64,000 nt of DNA, taken from positions 142,408,288-142,472,287 of the forward strand of contig NC_089978.1 in NCBI RefSeq assembly GCF_036417845.1. The letters are read 5' to 3'. Below, one piece after another: positions 12,710 to 26,275 of the stretch (position 1 is the first letter of the stretch; each line of letters starts with the position of its first letter). The stretch is from Apteryx mantelli (Eukaryota; Chordata; Aves; Apterygiformes; Apterygidae). The notes under the pieces were generated by a model. That model did not search any database. It saw nothing but the letters and a program-made list of their open reading frames with translations, and was not told the origin of the DNA. Made by a program: the position numbers and the translations under genes.

Positions 12710-12916
12710 TCAGGGTCTGATGCTGATAACTCTGTGATGCAGAACAAGCTTTTCTTCCACCGGGTCATACAGTAATCTCTTCTGTCTGGCTTTCTTAGGG
12801 ATCTGCTGGCCAGGTGAAATTGTTAAATTGTAACAAGCTGGTTGAATGTTTACAGAAGTCAGACAGCCTTCCACAGACATCTGCTTTCTCTGTTCACAAA
12901 CCTCACGCAGTTGGGA
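12710..12916 (-). CDS. candidate 3'-terminal coding exon, unknown gene
   Basis: On the minus strand a pyrimidine-rich run (TTTCCTTCCTTTACTTTTCC) and GGCAG give a good splice acceptor directly before 12916. From there 68 codons are open in phase 0 to a TGA at 12710-12712. The peptide begins SQLREVCEQRKQ, has a basic cluster KKARQKR at about residues 41-47 that could be a nuclear localisation signal, and ends LHHRVISIRP. It has no transmembrane segment and the composition is protein-like. I do not recognise the family. The open frame continues upstream of the acceptor to 13024, so an unspliced reading is also possible. Another ATG frame (12859-13083) overlaps on the same strand and has a GTGAG donor-like word after 13073. 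The upstream exons would lie at higher coordinates. It could also be a chance open frame. Confidence 0.4.
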   Translation of the reverse strand, partial: SQLREVCEQRKQMSVEGCLTSVNIQPACYNLTISPGQQIPKKARQKRLLYDPVEEKLVLHHRVISIRP

Positions 12917-13847
12917 CTGCCGGAAAAGTAAAGGAAGGAAATTGACTGGTGAGAATAAAGAATTCCTTCCGAATTCCTTTTTCTCACCCATTCTATCACA
13001 AACCTTTGCAGACATTTTGAGCACTCTCTACCAAGATAGGTGTTTTGAGTTTTGCCTGTTGAAATCTCACCATCCAAATCCATCTCTATATATATTTTTC
13101 CAACTTGAATGTAATTTTTGTTTAATGCCTTACATCATGCTACATTCGTTTCTGCTTCAAATTACTGGACAGGACACAAACACTAGTTGCAAACCAACAT
13201 ACCATTCAATCTCTTTTCAAACGTGAATATAGTGTTCTTTTCAAGAACAAGGTACTGACTTGAAATCAAGGAACTCCATAAATAATTGGTAACATAACTG
13301 TTTTTCCTTTAGCATGTGCAGCTGGAAGAAGAGGAATTGCACATGCAACTTTCTAACACAAGATGCAAAGTCTCACAAAAAAACCCAATGACTCCTATCT
13401 GAAATATGCAGTGTGACAAGTTCTTTTATTTACCAAAGACTTAGGAACCTCATGTTTTAAGTTTCTCCCCTGTAGCATATAAAACCACCATTGTGAAAAT
13501 ACCGATAAAGGACAGATTGGCACTTGCAGTGGCTTGGAAAATACTTCTATCCACTCTAAGTCTTCCTTGCAGGAATATCGAAGTCCTACAGTGTTCCTCT
13601 GCAGGAACTATTTATAACAGTAAGCCATATTCTATGCCTTCCTATCAAAAGTAGATGTAGCCCCTCTCCAAACAGGAGAAGGTATCCATGGGCCTGCATG
13701 AATTGCACTGGGGAGTGTTAATGGTGGGTGCTCTAAGCTCCAGAATTCCTCATAAATCCATGGTAGTTCACAGTGTTTTCCTTAGGCAGATCTCAGAACA
13801 GGCTTTAATTGTGTACCAGAATACTCACATGCCTTACACAGGCCATA
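12917..13847. other. non-coding, possible intron
   Basis: Would be the last intron if the minus-strand exon next to it is real. A 126-codon plus-strand frame (12846-13226) overlaps that exon antisense and has no domain. Nothing else is seen. Confidence 0.45.
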
Positions 13848-13990
13848 TACCTGTTTTACAGATCAGGAAACTGATCTACACATAAGTAATTTCACCAATG
13901 TTACACAACAGGAGTCTGTGACTGGGAACAGAATTATTTCCTCTTGCTGCCTTAAACTCAGGCTCTCCAGTCAACAGTCTACCAGAGACC
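13848..13990 (-). mobile_element. MIR/CORE-SINE-like relic, antisense
   Basis: Starts CTGTTTTACAGATCAGGAAAC, continues with a diverged form of the GGCACAGAGAGGTTAAGTGAC region and TTACACAACAGGAGTCTGTG, and ends with CTCAGGCTCTCCAGTC. This order is the reverse complement of the MIR-type body that reads CTGTGTGACCTTGGGCAAGTCAC and CAGTTTCCCCATCTGTAAAA. It is heavily mutated, as expected for an ancient amniote SINE. The exact subfamily is not determined. Confidence 0.7.
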
Positions 13991-16145
13991 AATGTTAGCC
14001 CTTATCAAAATTGTGCAATTCCTTTAGAGAGCCTCCTTATGCATCAGATATGATTTGGTGCATTTCTACAGTCCTAGATCATAGACATGGTATAAAAAGA
14101 AATTTCAAAAATACCATTCTTTCTACTTTAAAAGGCAAACTTTTAATATATTCAAGATGCTAAAAACTCATACTCAATACTTTTTTCAAAAGAATGAAAT
14201 AGACAGTAGGCAAGAGTTGTATTATTAGGTTTTTGATTAGGTAAACACTGTCACCTAGAAGCTTTTATAGAACCAGTAATCCCATGATAACAACTAACTT
14301 GCTGTTCAACATAAAGTGATTCAGTAAAAAGGTGAAAATTGCTCCTTTACAGCTTTGTATGTGCTACTGTATTGACTTGTTCAGAAAGCCTCTTAAGTGA
14401 GGGAAATCATACTGAAACTAAAATACATGTAATCAGCACAATATAAGCTTTACTGTAAATTCAGTACAAGCAATGAAAAGATTTATCAGTCAAATCATAG
14501 CAGTAACAGCCATAAGTCTACTACCTAGGAAGTTATATCGCATTCTCTCATGACCCTATGCCCATATGTTTAGATACTCTAGTCCCGTGCATATGGAAGA
14601 AATTAAGAACTTGTTTTTATTGCCATAAATTTCTATACATTTTCCATGCTTTTCTAAACTGTTCACTCACACAGCTGAAAGGATGACACAGATACTGAAA
14701 TGGGATCACCAGTTTGTCTAATCGCATTACAGACAAGCAGAGGAACGCTAAATGAGGCTTAACGGTTGCTTGGTGTTGCCAAAGAGCCCATCAGCTGCTT
14801 TCCTGGAAGACCAACTGTGAAGTAGGAAGTCCATGACAACTCACCTGGACATGGCTCCACTCCTGTCCTCCAACATGGGCCTACTCAGCACTTGGCAACA
14901 CCAGCCTGAGTAATCCGAACAGGTTGCTTTCTGCTACTTTTGTTTTCTTGGACAGAAAAGTGAAGACTAACCCAATTTCTATATGAAAAATATATTGCGT
15001 TTGCCACAGAAGAAAAACTGAACGTGCTTCATCTCATGTTGCTGAGAAGGTGATCCTATGCTCACTGAAATCAATGGAAAAAATTCCAAAAGTTTTGGTG
15101 AGTCCAAGGCACTTGAGGCCTTCTTAAATGGCAGTTCAAACCAGAAACATATGAGCTGGCATTTTTCATGAAAAAAGTTAAGCTGTGAGTTAAAAAACAT
15201 ACTGACAATTTATTAGTTACAGAAAGCCAAGTAATAATGCACTTGAACAAATAAAAAAAGATGGAAGTTAAATCCGAGAAGAGCTATGTACCTTTCAATT
15301 TAAACACATAAAGAAAAAAAATACAACTAGAATTAAAGTGCATCTGAACTAGAAAGAATGCTATACAAGTTACTAAATTTTAGAATTACCATAGTAATTT
15401 CATATGCCAAACATGCTGTCACTTTCTTTCTACACTGGCAAAAATGCTTTTTTTTTGTTAAGTTTTCCTAATCATCAAAAATAGATTTTTTTTTTAATTT
15501 AGAAGTACGTAACTATTAAAAATGGCACATTTTGAGAAAGAAGCATAAGTCAAAAAATCCAAATCAGGGGAGCAGTTCAGGTATCAAAACAGAAAAAGGC
15601 TTAAAAGCCAACATGCTCTTTGACCCAGCTCCACCAGATCACGTCACAACATGGCAGCACATACTGCCATGGATGAAAGGACAGCCTTTGCTGAGGGTAT
15701 TCACAGACTCAGCTGCCCTTCATGCAGGTGAATTTGGGACTCCTGCAGGAAGTACTACATGCCTATTTTCTCAGCCCAACGTCAGGCACTTGACAGAGTC
15801 AAAGACAGATGGAATAACAGGGACTGGGTCATGCCCCTTCCAGCTTCACTGGAAGGAAGGATTGTTTTCGGCCTCATGGTAAGATGGGCTAAAGTTTTCT
15901 CCCCCAAAAAAGTTGCTAAAGCTTGTGCCTGAGGAATGGACTTATCTTCAGCTTGTAATGCCTAAACTGCAGATTTTAACTCTCTGCCATATCTAACTGC
16001 TTTGTTAAGGTATTCCTATTAAGCTCAGATGTTAAGCAACATCTCAGAGGGCTTCAGAAGCAATGTCTTCCCAGCACAGAGAGAGAATGATAAAGTGAGA
16101 GTCCTCTCCAGCTACGTATAGCTGGGCAAGTTTCAACCAGTTATT
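13991..16145. other. non-coding
   Basis: No gene recognised. At 15055-15080 the phrase CTCACTGAAATCAATGGAAAAAATTCC resembles a frequent old reptile/bird repeat fragment (consensus around TTGACTTCAATGGGAGT), but it is too short to classify. A 116-codon plus-strand frame (15532-15882) starts in a lysine-rich stretch, shows no domain and lacks splice support. Confidence 0.5.
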
Positions 16146-17422
16146 ACAGAATCACAAAACAATTCAGGCTGGAAGGGACCTCAGGAGGTCTCTAGTCCAA
16201 TCTCCTCCTCCTCCAAGCAGGGACAACTGTGAGGTCAGACCAGGTTGCCCAGGGCTTCATCCAATTACATCTTGAAAGCCTCCAAGCACAGAGACAGTAC
16301 AACCTCTCTGGGCAACCTATTCCACCGCTTGACTGACCTCACAGTGAAAAAGTTTGTCTTTAGATCCTGTCTGAACCTCTCTTACTTCAGCATAAGTCTG
16401 TTCTTTCTCATGCTCCCCCCCATGCACCACTGTGAAGACTGGATCCATCTTCTCAATAACCTCCTTGGGGGTACTGGAAGGCTGCTGTTAGGTCCCTCCC
16501 CCAAAGCTTTCACTCCTCTGGGCTGAACAGGCCCAGTTCCCTCAGCCTCTCCTCACAGGGCAAGGGCAGTAGTCCCTGACCATCTCAGTGACCCTCTGGT
16601 GAACCCTACAGTTTATCAATGCCTTTCTTGCACTGGAAGGCCCTGAACCAGATGTAGTATTCTACATGAGGTCTAACACAGGCCGAGTAAGGCAGGATGA
16701 TCTCTTCCCTTGATCTACTGACTACACTCCTGGTTAGTCCAGCCCAGGATGCTGTTAGCCTGCATCACTGCCCAGGCACACTGTTGGCTCCTGCTCAGCT
16801 TGCTGCCTGCAAGATCCCCATCCTTTTCAGCAGAGCTGCTCCCTAGTCAGGCAGTCCCCAGCCTGCATCACTGCAGGGGGTTATTCGCTTCCAAATGCTG
16901 GAGTCCATTGTTGAATTTCATAATATTTCCATTGGCCCCTTCCTCCAGTCTGTCTAGGTCCCTCTGAATGGCAGATCTGCCCCCAAGACTGGTCCCCCCC
17001 AGGTTGGCATCATCTGCAAACTACATAAGTGTGCACTGTATCACCTCCTCCAGGCACTGATGAAGATGTTGAACAGGACAGGTCCCAGGAGACACCCCTG
17101 TAGTGCTCCCCTTCTCACCTCCAGGTAGAGTACAATCCATTAATCACTCCCCTCTGAGCCCAACCATCTAACAAGTTCCCCCCCACACCCCCATTCAGTT
17201 GTCCACCCATGCAGACTGTAACATCCTAAATTGGACACATATATTTGTGAGACAGTGTCAAAAGTCTTGCTAAAGTTGAGATACATGACATCTACTGTTC
17301 TCATCTGGTTCACAGCCTCATCCAGCCTTTTTATCATACGGGGCAATGAGGCTAGTTTGGCACAATTTAACCATGGTAAATCCATGGTGATTGTTCCCAA
17401 TCACCTTCTCCTCCTTCCAAAT
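16146..17422 (-). mobile_element. CR1 LINE, 5'-truncated, with reverse-transcriptase remnants
   Basis: Minus-strand CR1 copy of about 1.28 kb. Its 3' end is at low coordinates (CAGAATCACAAAACAATTCAGG on the plus strand). Read on the minus strand it shows, in CR1 ORF2 order, VDVMYLNFSKTFDTVS (block A of reverse transcriptase, near 17265-17310), GPVLFNIFI (near 17070-17090), FADDAN (the YADD-type catalytic box, near 17000-17015), AIQRDLDRLEEG, and then the C-terminal region and 3' UTR. The blocks fall in different frames with stops between them, so the copy is dead. The endonuclease and N-terminal half are missing, the normal 5' truncation of CR1. Divergence looks moderate. Confidence 0.95.
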
Positions 17423-20400
17423 GAGTATTTATATTTACTATTTACTCAGTGCCCCAAAGTGCTATTAGTAAGCTATAAGTAAGCTATATGTCTGTAGGAG
17501 ATACCAGCCCACGTGCTTTTACACTGAAACTAGCAGCGTAGAAGTTGCTTCAAGTAATATATACTCACTATGCACAAAGCCTGTTCCTTTAGATCATATA
17601 AATAAAGCTTTACTGCTGAGCATTTGCCACAACATGCAACTTCTGTCATGAAGAATGTGTAGGCATACATATATATATGCATGCATATAATACACACACT
17701 TTTTTTTTATATACCTTATTTTTAATATATAAACCTTTATCTTCTATTGAAGGAAAATTAGTCATATTTCATCCTCCATTTATTTTTAAAGAGCCGTCAA
17801 AGTTCTTACAGGATTCACTCATATGCCTGTTAGATTGCTGGACAATTCTGATTAGCTGAGGTACTTTCAGCATACTTCTGTATTGCACTATGAAATTTAA
17901 TTTAAAAGAGTAAGACAAAGAAAGCATTTCCTCCTGCTTCCAAATAATTAAAATAACTGATTCTAACATATATATAGCTATGTACTACAATACATACTAC
18001 AACTTTTATGAAAATATTTTAAGACTTTGTATAAAAAGTTAACAACCAACAGTTAAATGCTGTAGTCCTACTGCAGAATTACAGACAACCAAATCCTTCA
18101 AAATAAAAAAAGCAAGGTAATGAGACATATGCTTTTAGAATAATTTCTATAGAAAAAGCACATATTTGTTTAATCCCAATGAATTTCTACAGGATATTTC
18201 CATAGAGGGATATTGCCCAAGATGAAAAATAACACATTCAGCCTTCTTTTATCAAGTCTCATACCTGCATGCTCTTGAGACCACATTTTTATTTCTGCTA
18301 GTAGGTATTATTTCAATGTGTAATGTTATTTAAATGTGTAATACAAACCATCTGATAAGTGTTTTCCAAGGCTGCTTCTTCCAGATGAAGAGAAAAATTC
18401 TCAACACCTGGATGTCACAGCATGAAGATGGTTACTGAAAACCATGTTAGAAGTACAGTAAAGCATCTAGAAGAAGCAAAAACATAATGGAAATCTTCAT
18501 CAGAAGCATAAAGCTCTGTAGGACCCTACTCCACATCTGGCCAGGATAAGAGTTGCTGCCAAAACTGAACATACTCTGAGAAATGTAATATAAAGCAATA
18601 GAAAGTTGACCTTACTAAACCTACATGAAGTTTTTCCAAATGTCTGACATTACCAGAAGGGTTTGGGTTGCCTTTTCTTTCTACTCCACGTTTATAAAAA
18701 TCAGTTGCCTTGATAAGCAAATTATTAGGAAAATTCATTCTCACAACTGTGTCACAATTTTGAAAATCACAAGTTTTGCATCCTTAACTACCAGATAAAA
18801 TAGAACCGCTACTTGGAGAATATCACCATGATTTCTACTCCACTGATTTGAAGGGAAACATACCTGTGACTGAATTGTCTTGAAGTTCAGCTGCAGTCAA
18901 TTATAGTCACAGTAATGGCATGGCTACATCTTCATATATAGGATATTTTGTGCATTTTTGGATCACATGCTCTTATTGATAAATAAAAAGATGATAAATG
19001 TTAATTACTTTTCATGCTGAAAACCTACAAAAGACTGAACTGAGATTTACCTAATGTATATCTCCCCATAGTATTTAAAACAGATCGGTGACACCAGCTG
19101 CATCCTGATTAATGACTACATGAGAATACAGCTTGATTTTCAAATTTTTGATTGCCTTTGCACTTAAAAGAAATTGTCCCCTGTTGATATATAACAAAAA
19201 GGAATTTTTATTAAGTGACTGAAACAGTAAATACGGAATTGCCATGAAATATAGCAGTATAAACTATTGTTCGCCTCAGTTTTTCCAGAAGCTTTCGTAA
19301 AAAAGATGTTATTAAATTCCATTTATATCACTCAGAACTCATCTTCAGACAAAGTTTTTTCTTAAGAAAAAAAAAGTACTATTTGAACATGTTATTTCAT
19401 CAGAAGCCCTCCTCTATTGTGTTATGTAGGTATCTTCATATAAACTTCACAGAAATTTGCAACAGGAATATCTGGAAAAAGACTATATTATGTAGTATTT
19501 TCTGCCTACAACTTCACTATAAGTGAAATTTTTAATATTATAATTTGACAAAAATGCCTTTCAGAAGTTTGAGAAATTGTTAACAGACCCTGACAAAGTT
19601 TTATTTCACAAATGGCAACAAGTATTTCAGATAGTAAAGCTTTTAAAGCATTCAATAAATGTTTGGGAAATTTCAAAATAGGAAAAGCAGCACAGGAAAT
19701 AAAAATGATTGATGGGTAAATAATAGTGGGGTTCAATTTTGTGTTTAAATGTACAGTTCAAATGACAAAAGACCAAAACCAGTTTAAGAGGAGCTTGTCT
19801 CTTTTCATTAAATGATACAATTTCAACAAATAGTATTTTCTGTTAGTTTCCTACAGGTACACTAATAACCATCTGTTCCATAGTAGAGGAAGTTTTTGAG
19901 ATCCTAAATTGCTGAAATACCTCCAAGGAAAGCCCTTCTGACCAAAGCTGCGCATGCAGTATTGTCTCCCCGTAAAAGGAACTATAAAAGACCAACTTGG
20001 AATGCAATCTATTACACCGAACTTTATTGCGTGTCACACAACTCTGTCCATCATAAACTAGTTCTTTTCTCCCAAACAGTACATCTCTGCATGTAGACAC
20101 ACCTCTGACTTGCAGCATTGTTTTTGAGTAAATGGTATTTTTGCTCCTTTCTAAAGGCATAAGTAACCTGGTCAGAAAGGATCCGACCAGTTCGCAGCAC
20201 AGGTAACTGAAAGGCACAATGGAAGCTTCGCTCTAGTAGCACAAAGAGCTGGAAGCAAGTCTGAAGTGTGGAAAATAAGATTAGCAATAGAAGAGCAACA
20301 CAAAAGAGCAGTGGGTACCAGGAAGAGGATTGGAAACAATATTACATGTGGCTACAACAGTACCAAACATGTTTCCATTAAATAATTATGATAGTGCATT

Positions 20401-23400
20401 AATCAATATGTTACCAGTCACTGAGGACTGATCTTTGTTTCTATATACTGGCACACAGTTAAACAGAGCTACTCTTTTTACAGCTGAAATTATAACCCTT
20501 CCCTGCAAGACACCATCGACTCCTTTTCAGTTACCCTCCATTCTTACTGACCATATTGACAATAGGACTGCTGAGAAGGAAGCACACTTGGAAGTAAACA
20601 TAAGTCTTCAAAGCTTTTACCCTTCACACATGGTGAAAGCCAAGATGCCGTTAAACTCCTGGGATATTTCAGGGTCCTGTGCTTGTCCTGACAAAGAGCA
20701 CCGTTTTTCAGAAGACAGCATGATGCTATTGAATGGATTCTGGTGCAGACTAGCAGGGATTGAATATTAAGAATGGGCTAAAGCCCACACAAGAGGTTAA
20801 TGAGGCTGACAAATCATAGTTTACGTAAGGCCTTAAGATACCACATTTAACTGTCAGATGCTTATAACCTAAAATAAATTTTCATAGTCACTCTCAATTA
20901 GAAGCCCCATTCTTCTCAGTCATCTACACTAAAAAGAAGACCATTCAGACCATGTTTCCTTCTATTTAATGTCAGCACTATTCTCACAATTCCAGATGGT
21001 GCAGTTTTTCCACAAACTGTAATTTGTCTTCATGTTTTTATTAATTGCCAGTGCTGCTTAGTGTAAAAGCCTCGTTTTAACACCTTATAACCTGTCTTCT
21101 ACTTTTCCAGCTATATGTTATCCTGAAGTCAATTTGTATATTTTGTAACATAACAATGACTACCATAGTGGCTCCTCAAGTGCTAATATGTGCTTTAGCA
21201 CAAAAGATGTGCACACAGGTTGCAGATTAAAATCAGACACAAGATTAAACAGTTTACAAACAGGAGAGAAATAAGTTTGAAAATCCTGATAGTCACCTGC
21301 ATCCAGCCAGAAAACTTGGATTTCATATAGTTGCTCCATTTCTGGTAGGACTAGCAGTTTGGAAAGCAATAGTTATATTGTATCTCAAACTTTTCACATA
21401 AAGGACAAGTATGTATTACACCCTTTCCTTTAGTAATTAATTCTCCTTCACAGACCAAAAAACAAAACAAAACAAAAAACAGATAAAAGCTATTCTAGTA
21501 ACCTGTGTGAATAAAACTGATATGAAGTTTTCAAAATTGGGTCTTATTCATTTCTTATTTTAGGCTAAGAGGAAGCACAACAGATTTAACCACCTAGCAG
21601 AAAAAAAACAACTACTAATGACCACTGAATGCATTTAGCAGAATAATAACTAACATAACTTTTCCTGAGATGATTTATCAAGATGTTAAGCAGCATCAGT
21701 ATTATGAGATGTTTTAATTCCAAACTATACCTGCAGCAGAACACAAACAGGAAGAAAAAGAGCTCCATTTTACATGTACATCACAGCATATTTTTAAAAT
21801 CCATTCCATTTTGCCTGCCTGCACAACCCCACAAACAAACACACTGCAGCATATCTTCCTAAATCTAAAAACACACATCAAGCTTTAATATAAATTTCCA
21901 TTTTTGGTTTACACAATTCCCTCCAGTGTAATAAGCTGGCTATTTTTTCCACCTACTTCTCTTGAGTTGCTGCACAGATGACATTAAGGCTAACAACTGT
22001 TGTTTCAGAAAAGATTTGGTGCATCTCTAAGCACTATAAGGCTGCACTGAAAAATTGCAAAGCATGGTTTCAGAAGAGCTGCAAAGAACAGTACCAATCT
22101 GACTCACAGTCCTCATCTACAGCCTACAAAACCCACTGTTCTGAGAGGAGTCCTCCTAATGGGCTTGTAAAAATCACTTCTAGTTGGGAGCAGCTGTGTC
22201 TACATTAACAAGTAATTTGGTGCAGTAGTAGTGGATCAACAGATCAAAGTAATTTGTGCAGAGGACCCTACATCTAGACTATCCAAGGTATGGGGTCTTT
22301 TCTTTGGACTAGATTTAGCCTGGTCCTCTGGAGCAAATAATCCCAAAGTACATCTTGTTCAAGGCTGTCCAAAAGCTGTTTATGCCTTTACTAGGGGTTG
22401 GAGAGGGTTTGGTGTGTGCCTGAGCAGCTGTTTCTAGTTTAGCTTCCTTCACAAGGAACCTAGTTTGAGTGCACTGGTGCTATCAACTGGGCTAAAGCGT
22501 GGTAACTGGGGACAACCATGTGATGTGTTTCAAACCTGCACAGTTGCTCCAAAGCAAAACACTAGTGTAGGTACAGCTAATATGAGGTATGTGTTTAGAT
22601 CACCCTATTTCAATCTGATGAGAAAGAATAATCTTGTCTGACAGTCCCAGGAAAAGAACCAAGGACCTTCAAAGCTCCTCTTTGAGCTCCTCAGTAAATT
22701 ACAGTTTTCAGCATGCCAGAATGGTGCCTGGAAATCATGACACTTAAAACAGTTGCAAAGGTCTCTGGGTCATTACTATTATTTGCTTATATCTGTGTGT
22801 GGAGAACAAGCCCAATTATAAGTGGTGTTAAAGCTACTCAGAGAAGCAATCTTGAAACAAGCTACCAATACAAAAGGGTAGAATCCCTTTAGTCACTGAG
22901 AAAATAGTTCACCTTCTCTGCGCAGAGATAACAAAGAGGACAAGAGAAATGGAAAAAAAGGAGTGCTACATAAACACAAAGCAAATCAACTCTCCAGGGC
23001 TGACAGAAGAGTAAGTGTTCAAGAGAATATAGGTCTGACAAAGTTCTTTTTGTCCATGGGGAATTCAAGTGAGACGTAGAGACTCAGACACAGCACTATC
23101 ATGCAATATTGTAATGATATCCTAAACTTTCTAAGAACTTGCAGCCACAGGGATCAAATGGATATACTCTTGTTATTAAAAAATCCTGTTTCCTTTTGAG
23201 ACAGCTCAAACATTGGCTTTGCTTAGCACCTCTCAGCTGGAAATGGCCACCTCAAAGAATTGATCTGATATTTTTGAAATCTGGAATTGTAAAATTTCAA
23301 ACTTGAGAGAGAAAGTGTGTTAGTATACAGTGGAGACACCAGCTGCAGGTCAGGCCTATTCTCACTGATCAGAATTCATGCCTGCTCTGAGTGCAAACGT

Positions 23401-26154
23401 CCATCAGCTAATGACATACAGCACACATCTGGATATGAAATTGCAGAACATTCTAATAAACATATTTACCATCACAACATTTTACAGTACAGAATAATTG
23501 GAAATGTTATAGCTCTCAGTTCAACTTAAAAATTCCATTGTTGGTTTCCAACCAAAACAAATTGCCATATAAATAGATGCTTAAACATGTGTCTTTTCCC
23601 CACTCCCCTACCTCTCTTAGAACCACATGCTATCCACAGAGATGTGTCCCAAAGGTATAGAGAAACTGTAAGTGTACTTTGCAGAAATCTTTCAAGTAGC
23701 AAGTTTTGGCACTACTTATCTAGCAACTAGCATAGTATTTCCAAAAGATGCAGTATTCTAGTCTGTGAGGATGCAATTACCAAGGCAGAAGAGATTCTAT
23801 GACAGGAAGGCATGCACTCAGCTGAAATTAGCACTACCTTTGAACTCTACACCAAAATTCTGGTGTAGTTCTTCTAAATCAGAATCACTTCTTTAATAAC
23901 ATGAGGGGCTGTTTCAAGGAGTAAGAAGTGAACAGTTTTACCTTTGTCTTTTTAGATGTGAATATTTTTATTCTACACTGCTCTGTTTATTCAAACACTG
24001 TCAGATGGCCAATGAAAGAAACTCCAGCCATAAATATTAGATCTAACACCTCAGTTACAGTATGCAATTTGAATGCTATACCATATTGGAAGCACCTTTC
24101 TGTCTCAGAAATCCATCCTAAGTATTACAGACTCATATATTCCTATGAGATTGTGATAGTAAAATTAAACTCTTTTTCTTACACCTTTTATTACAACACA
24201 ATGTTTTCCTCATATCTTTATGAATAACTAAAATCAATTCCATAAAGAGCACTCAGGATGCTAAGTTCATTTTAGGTATTATTTCAAAGTTCAAGTCTAG
24301 TAGTTGGATTCCAAAAACCCATGCCTACAGTTTACTATCAACAGTCCATAAGTACCTTCTTTTCTGCTCATTCAGTTATTTATGTTTCTGGATTTTTGCT
24401 GTTCCCATAATCACCACCACCTTGGCCAAGCAGAGCATTTTAGCTCCTATCTCATGTCTAAACCTGTCTAAGATTTGCAACATAGGAATCCGTGAGGTAG
24501 TCAATTCATAAAGCAATGTTCACTGAACACCTACTATCCACTGAATATTGAGTTCAGCATGAAACACAACAGTCACACTTAATATCACTAATAAGCATGA
24601 TCTGTAGTGCCACACATTTTTATATAATAGGTAAGTACCTAACCACTTGCACAGAAAGTGGGAAAGAAGGTTCTGTTGAATTAGCTTGAATTAGGCTGCA
24701 TTCCACCTTCCAATACAGCAACTTGAACCACTAGGATACTAGGAAGGTTGTTGAAGTCATGGTATTACTCAGAAAGAGACGTGAGATTCATGGAACCAAG
24801 GAGAAGGAAAAGATTACTAAAAAACCATGAGATTGCTGCCCAGCACCCCTTCTCTCTGAGAAGAAACTCTTTTGGGAGTTCTTGTCCTCGTTTCTTACCT
24901 TCTTAGGTCCTCTGTCCTTGTTCCTTACCCTGAGCAAGTCTGGGTGGGCAAAATGCACAAACAGTGTAGGGAGCAGGGACCAGCACTGAGAACTCTACCA
25001 CTCTGTTAAAACTGCTCCCATCACTGGGCTGCAGGCTTCAATGCGAGAACGCCAGCAGAGAAAACTGAAATATGGAAATATGGAAATATGGAGAGTCCTG
25101 TGCCTGGCAGAAAACTCTTGGCTACATTACAGGCTGCTGCTGCTCATAGGGAAGACCAAACAACATACTTAATATATATGCATTCTTCCAGGAGCATCTC
25201 TGCTGGTTTCCTTTAGAAATTGAATGAAAAGGTATCTGACAGTACCTTCCCACATGCATGATCACAGTCTGATACCTGAAAAGTTGACTAACTTTCCAGG
25301 ATTTATGATCATGCTCCCTGAACATATTTAACTCTACCTTTCCATCCAAAAATCCTCTCTACATATGTAAGCATTTAATTCTATCATTCAAGAACTTACT
25401 GGAGAAAATGAAAGTGAAATGGGAAACAGTTTGGGGACTACAGAATGTACACAATGTGAATGAGTCCTAAACTCTTGACAAACATGAACCATAAGGTTAC
25501 CTTTTAATTTCCTGCACTAAACTTCCTCTTTGCCAGAAAAAAATCATGAAACAAATGAAAGACATTTTGCTTTAAAAACAAAGCCCACTTGATCAGATAT
25601 TGCAAAACCACAACTCATTTTTGTCTTGGCCTTAAATATGGTATTTAACTGAATAATTATTCAAATCCCATAGATTGCATGGGGGGAGGAAAAGCTGGAT
25701 AGACTTTTGTGTTGGTTAAATCATAAATTTCACATACAAACACTGGTCTACTAGAGCAACAGAAATATAAACTCAATTTCTGAAAAAAGAAAGGCAAAAA
25801 CTTGTTTCCTGTTATGTTTCATGTTATCTTTTGAAAGCTCAGCAGCTGAAAACTAACATGAAACAAGCCCGAGTATCTTAACAACACTGAAAATGCTAAA
25901 TAACACTTTTGATGGGACCAGGCTGTACTTTCCCTTCAAGTTATTCAATAAAATGTGTATTCAGTGAAAGAAAAGTTTCACCAATAACTTTTAAAATAAA
26001 TATTAAAGGACTGGTAAAGGCAGGAATGTATTCATTTAGGAGAAGCTATTACTGCTTATGCCACAGAAAAGACTATAAGAACTGAACTAGTTGGAGTGAA
26101 GACAGTCTCTGCACTTCAGCTGAAAGGTAAAGGTAATTTGGTGAAACAATATCT
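17423..26154. other. 8.7-kb non-coding stretch
   Basis: No recognisable gene. It contains a TA/CA-rich stretch at 17665-17699, an AAAAC-type repeat near 21457-21480 and three copies of an 8-bp unit at 25067-25090. The largest open frames are 19843-20217 minus (124 codons), 20435-20770 plus (111 codons) and 21160-21369 minus. They have no domain, repeat structure or clear splice partner. The stretch could be intron or intergenic and may hold conserved non-coding elements that cannot be judged from one sequence. Confidence 0.5.
25067..25090 (+). repeat. three tandem copies of GAAATATG
   Basis: Three exact copies of an 8-bp unit, a short minisatellite-like run. Confidence 0.95.
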
Positions 26155-26275
26155 ATATGAAATGTATTCCACACCTTTTTTTGTAACTGCTGTGATGTGC
26201 TGAGTAACTGTTAGGTGCTATACAATGCAAAGCCAATAAAAATCTGCCCCAACCATTTACAAATTGCATATTAGG
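26155..26275 (+). mobile_element. ancient amniote SINE/LINE tail fragment
   Basis: The phrases CTGAGTAACTGTTAGGTGCTA, TACAATGCAAAGCC and ATCTGCCCCAACCATTTACAA resemble the common old-repeat pattern TAGGTGCTGTACAAACAC...GTCCCTGCCCCAAAGAGCTTACAATC. The order is kept but many bases differ. The family is not certain. Confidence 0.45.

Noticed and set aside
17140..17400. A minus-strand protein gene with a reverse-transcriptase-like motif
   Set aside because: The motif is part of the broken CR1 ORF2 at 16146-17422, not a separate gene.
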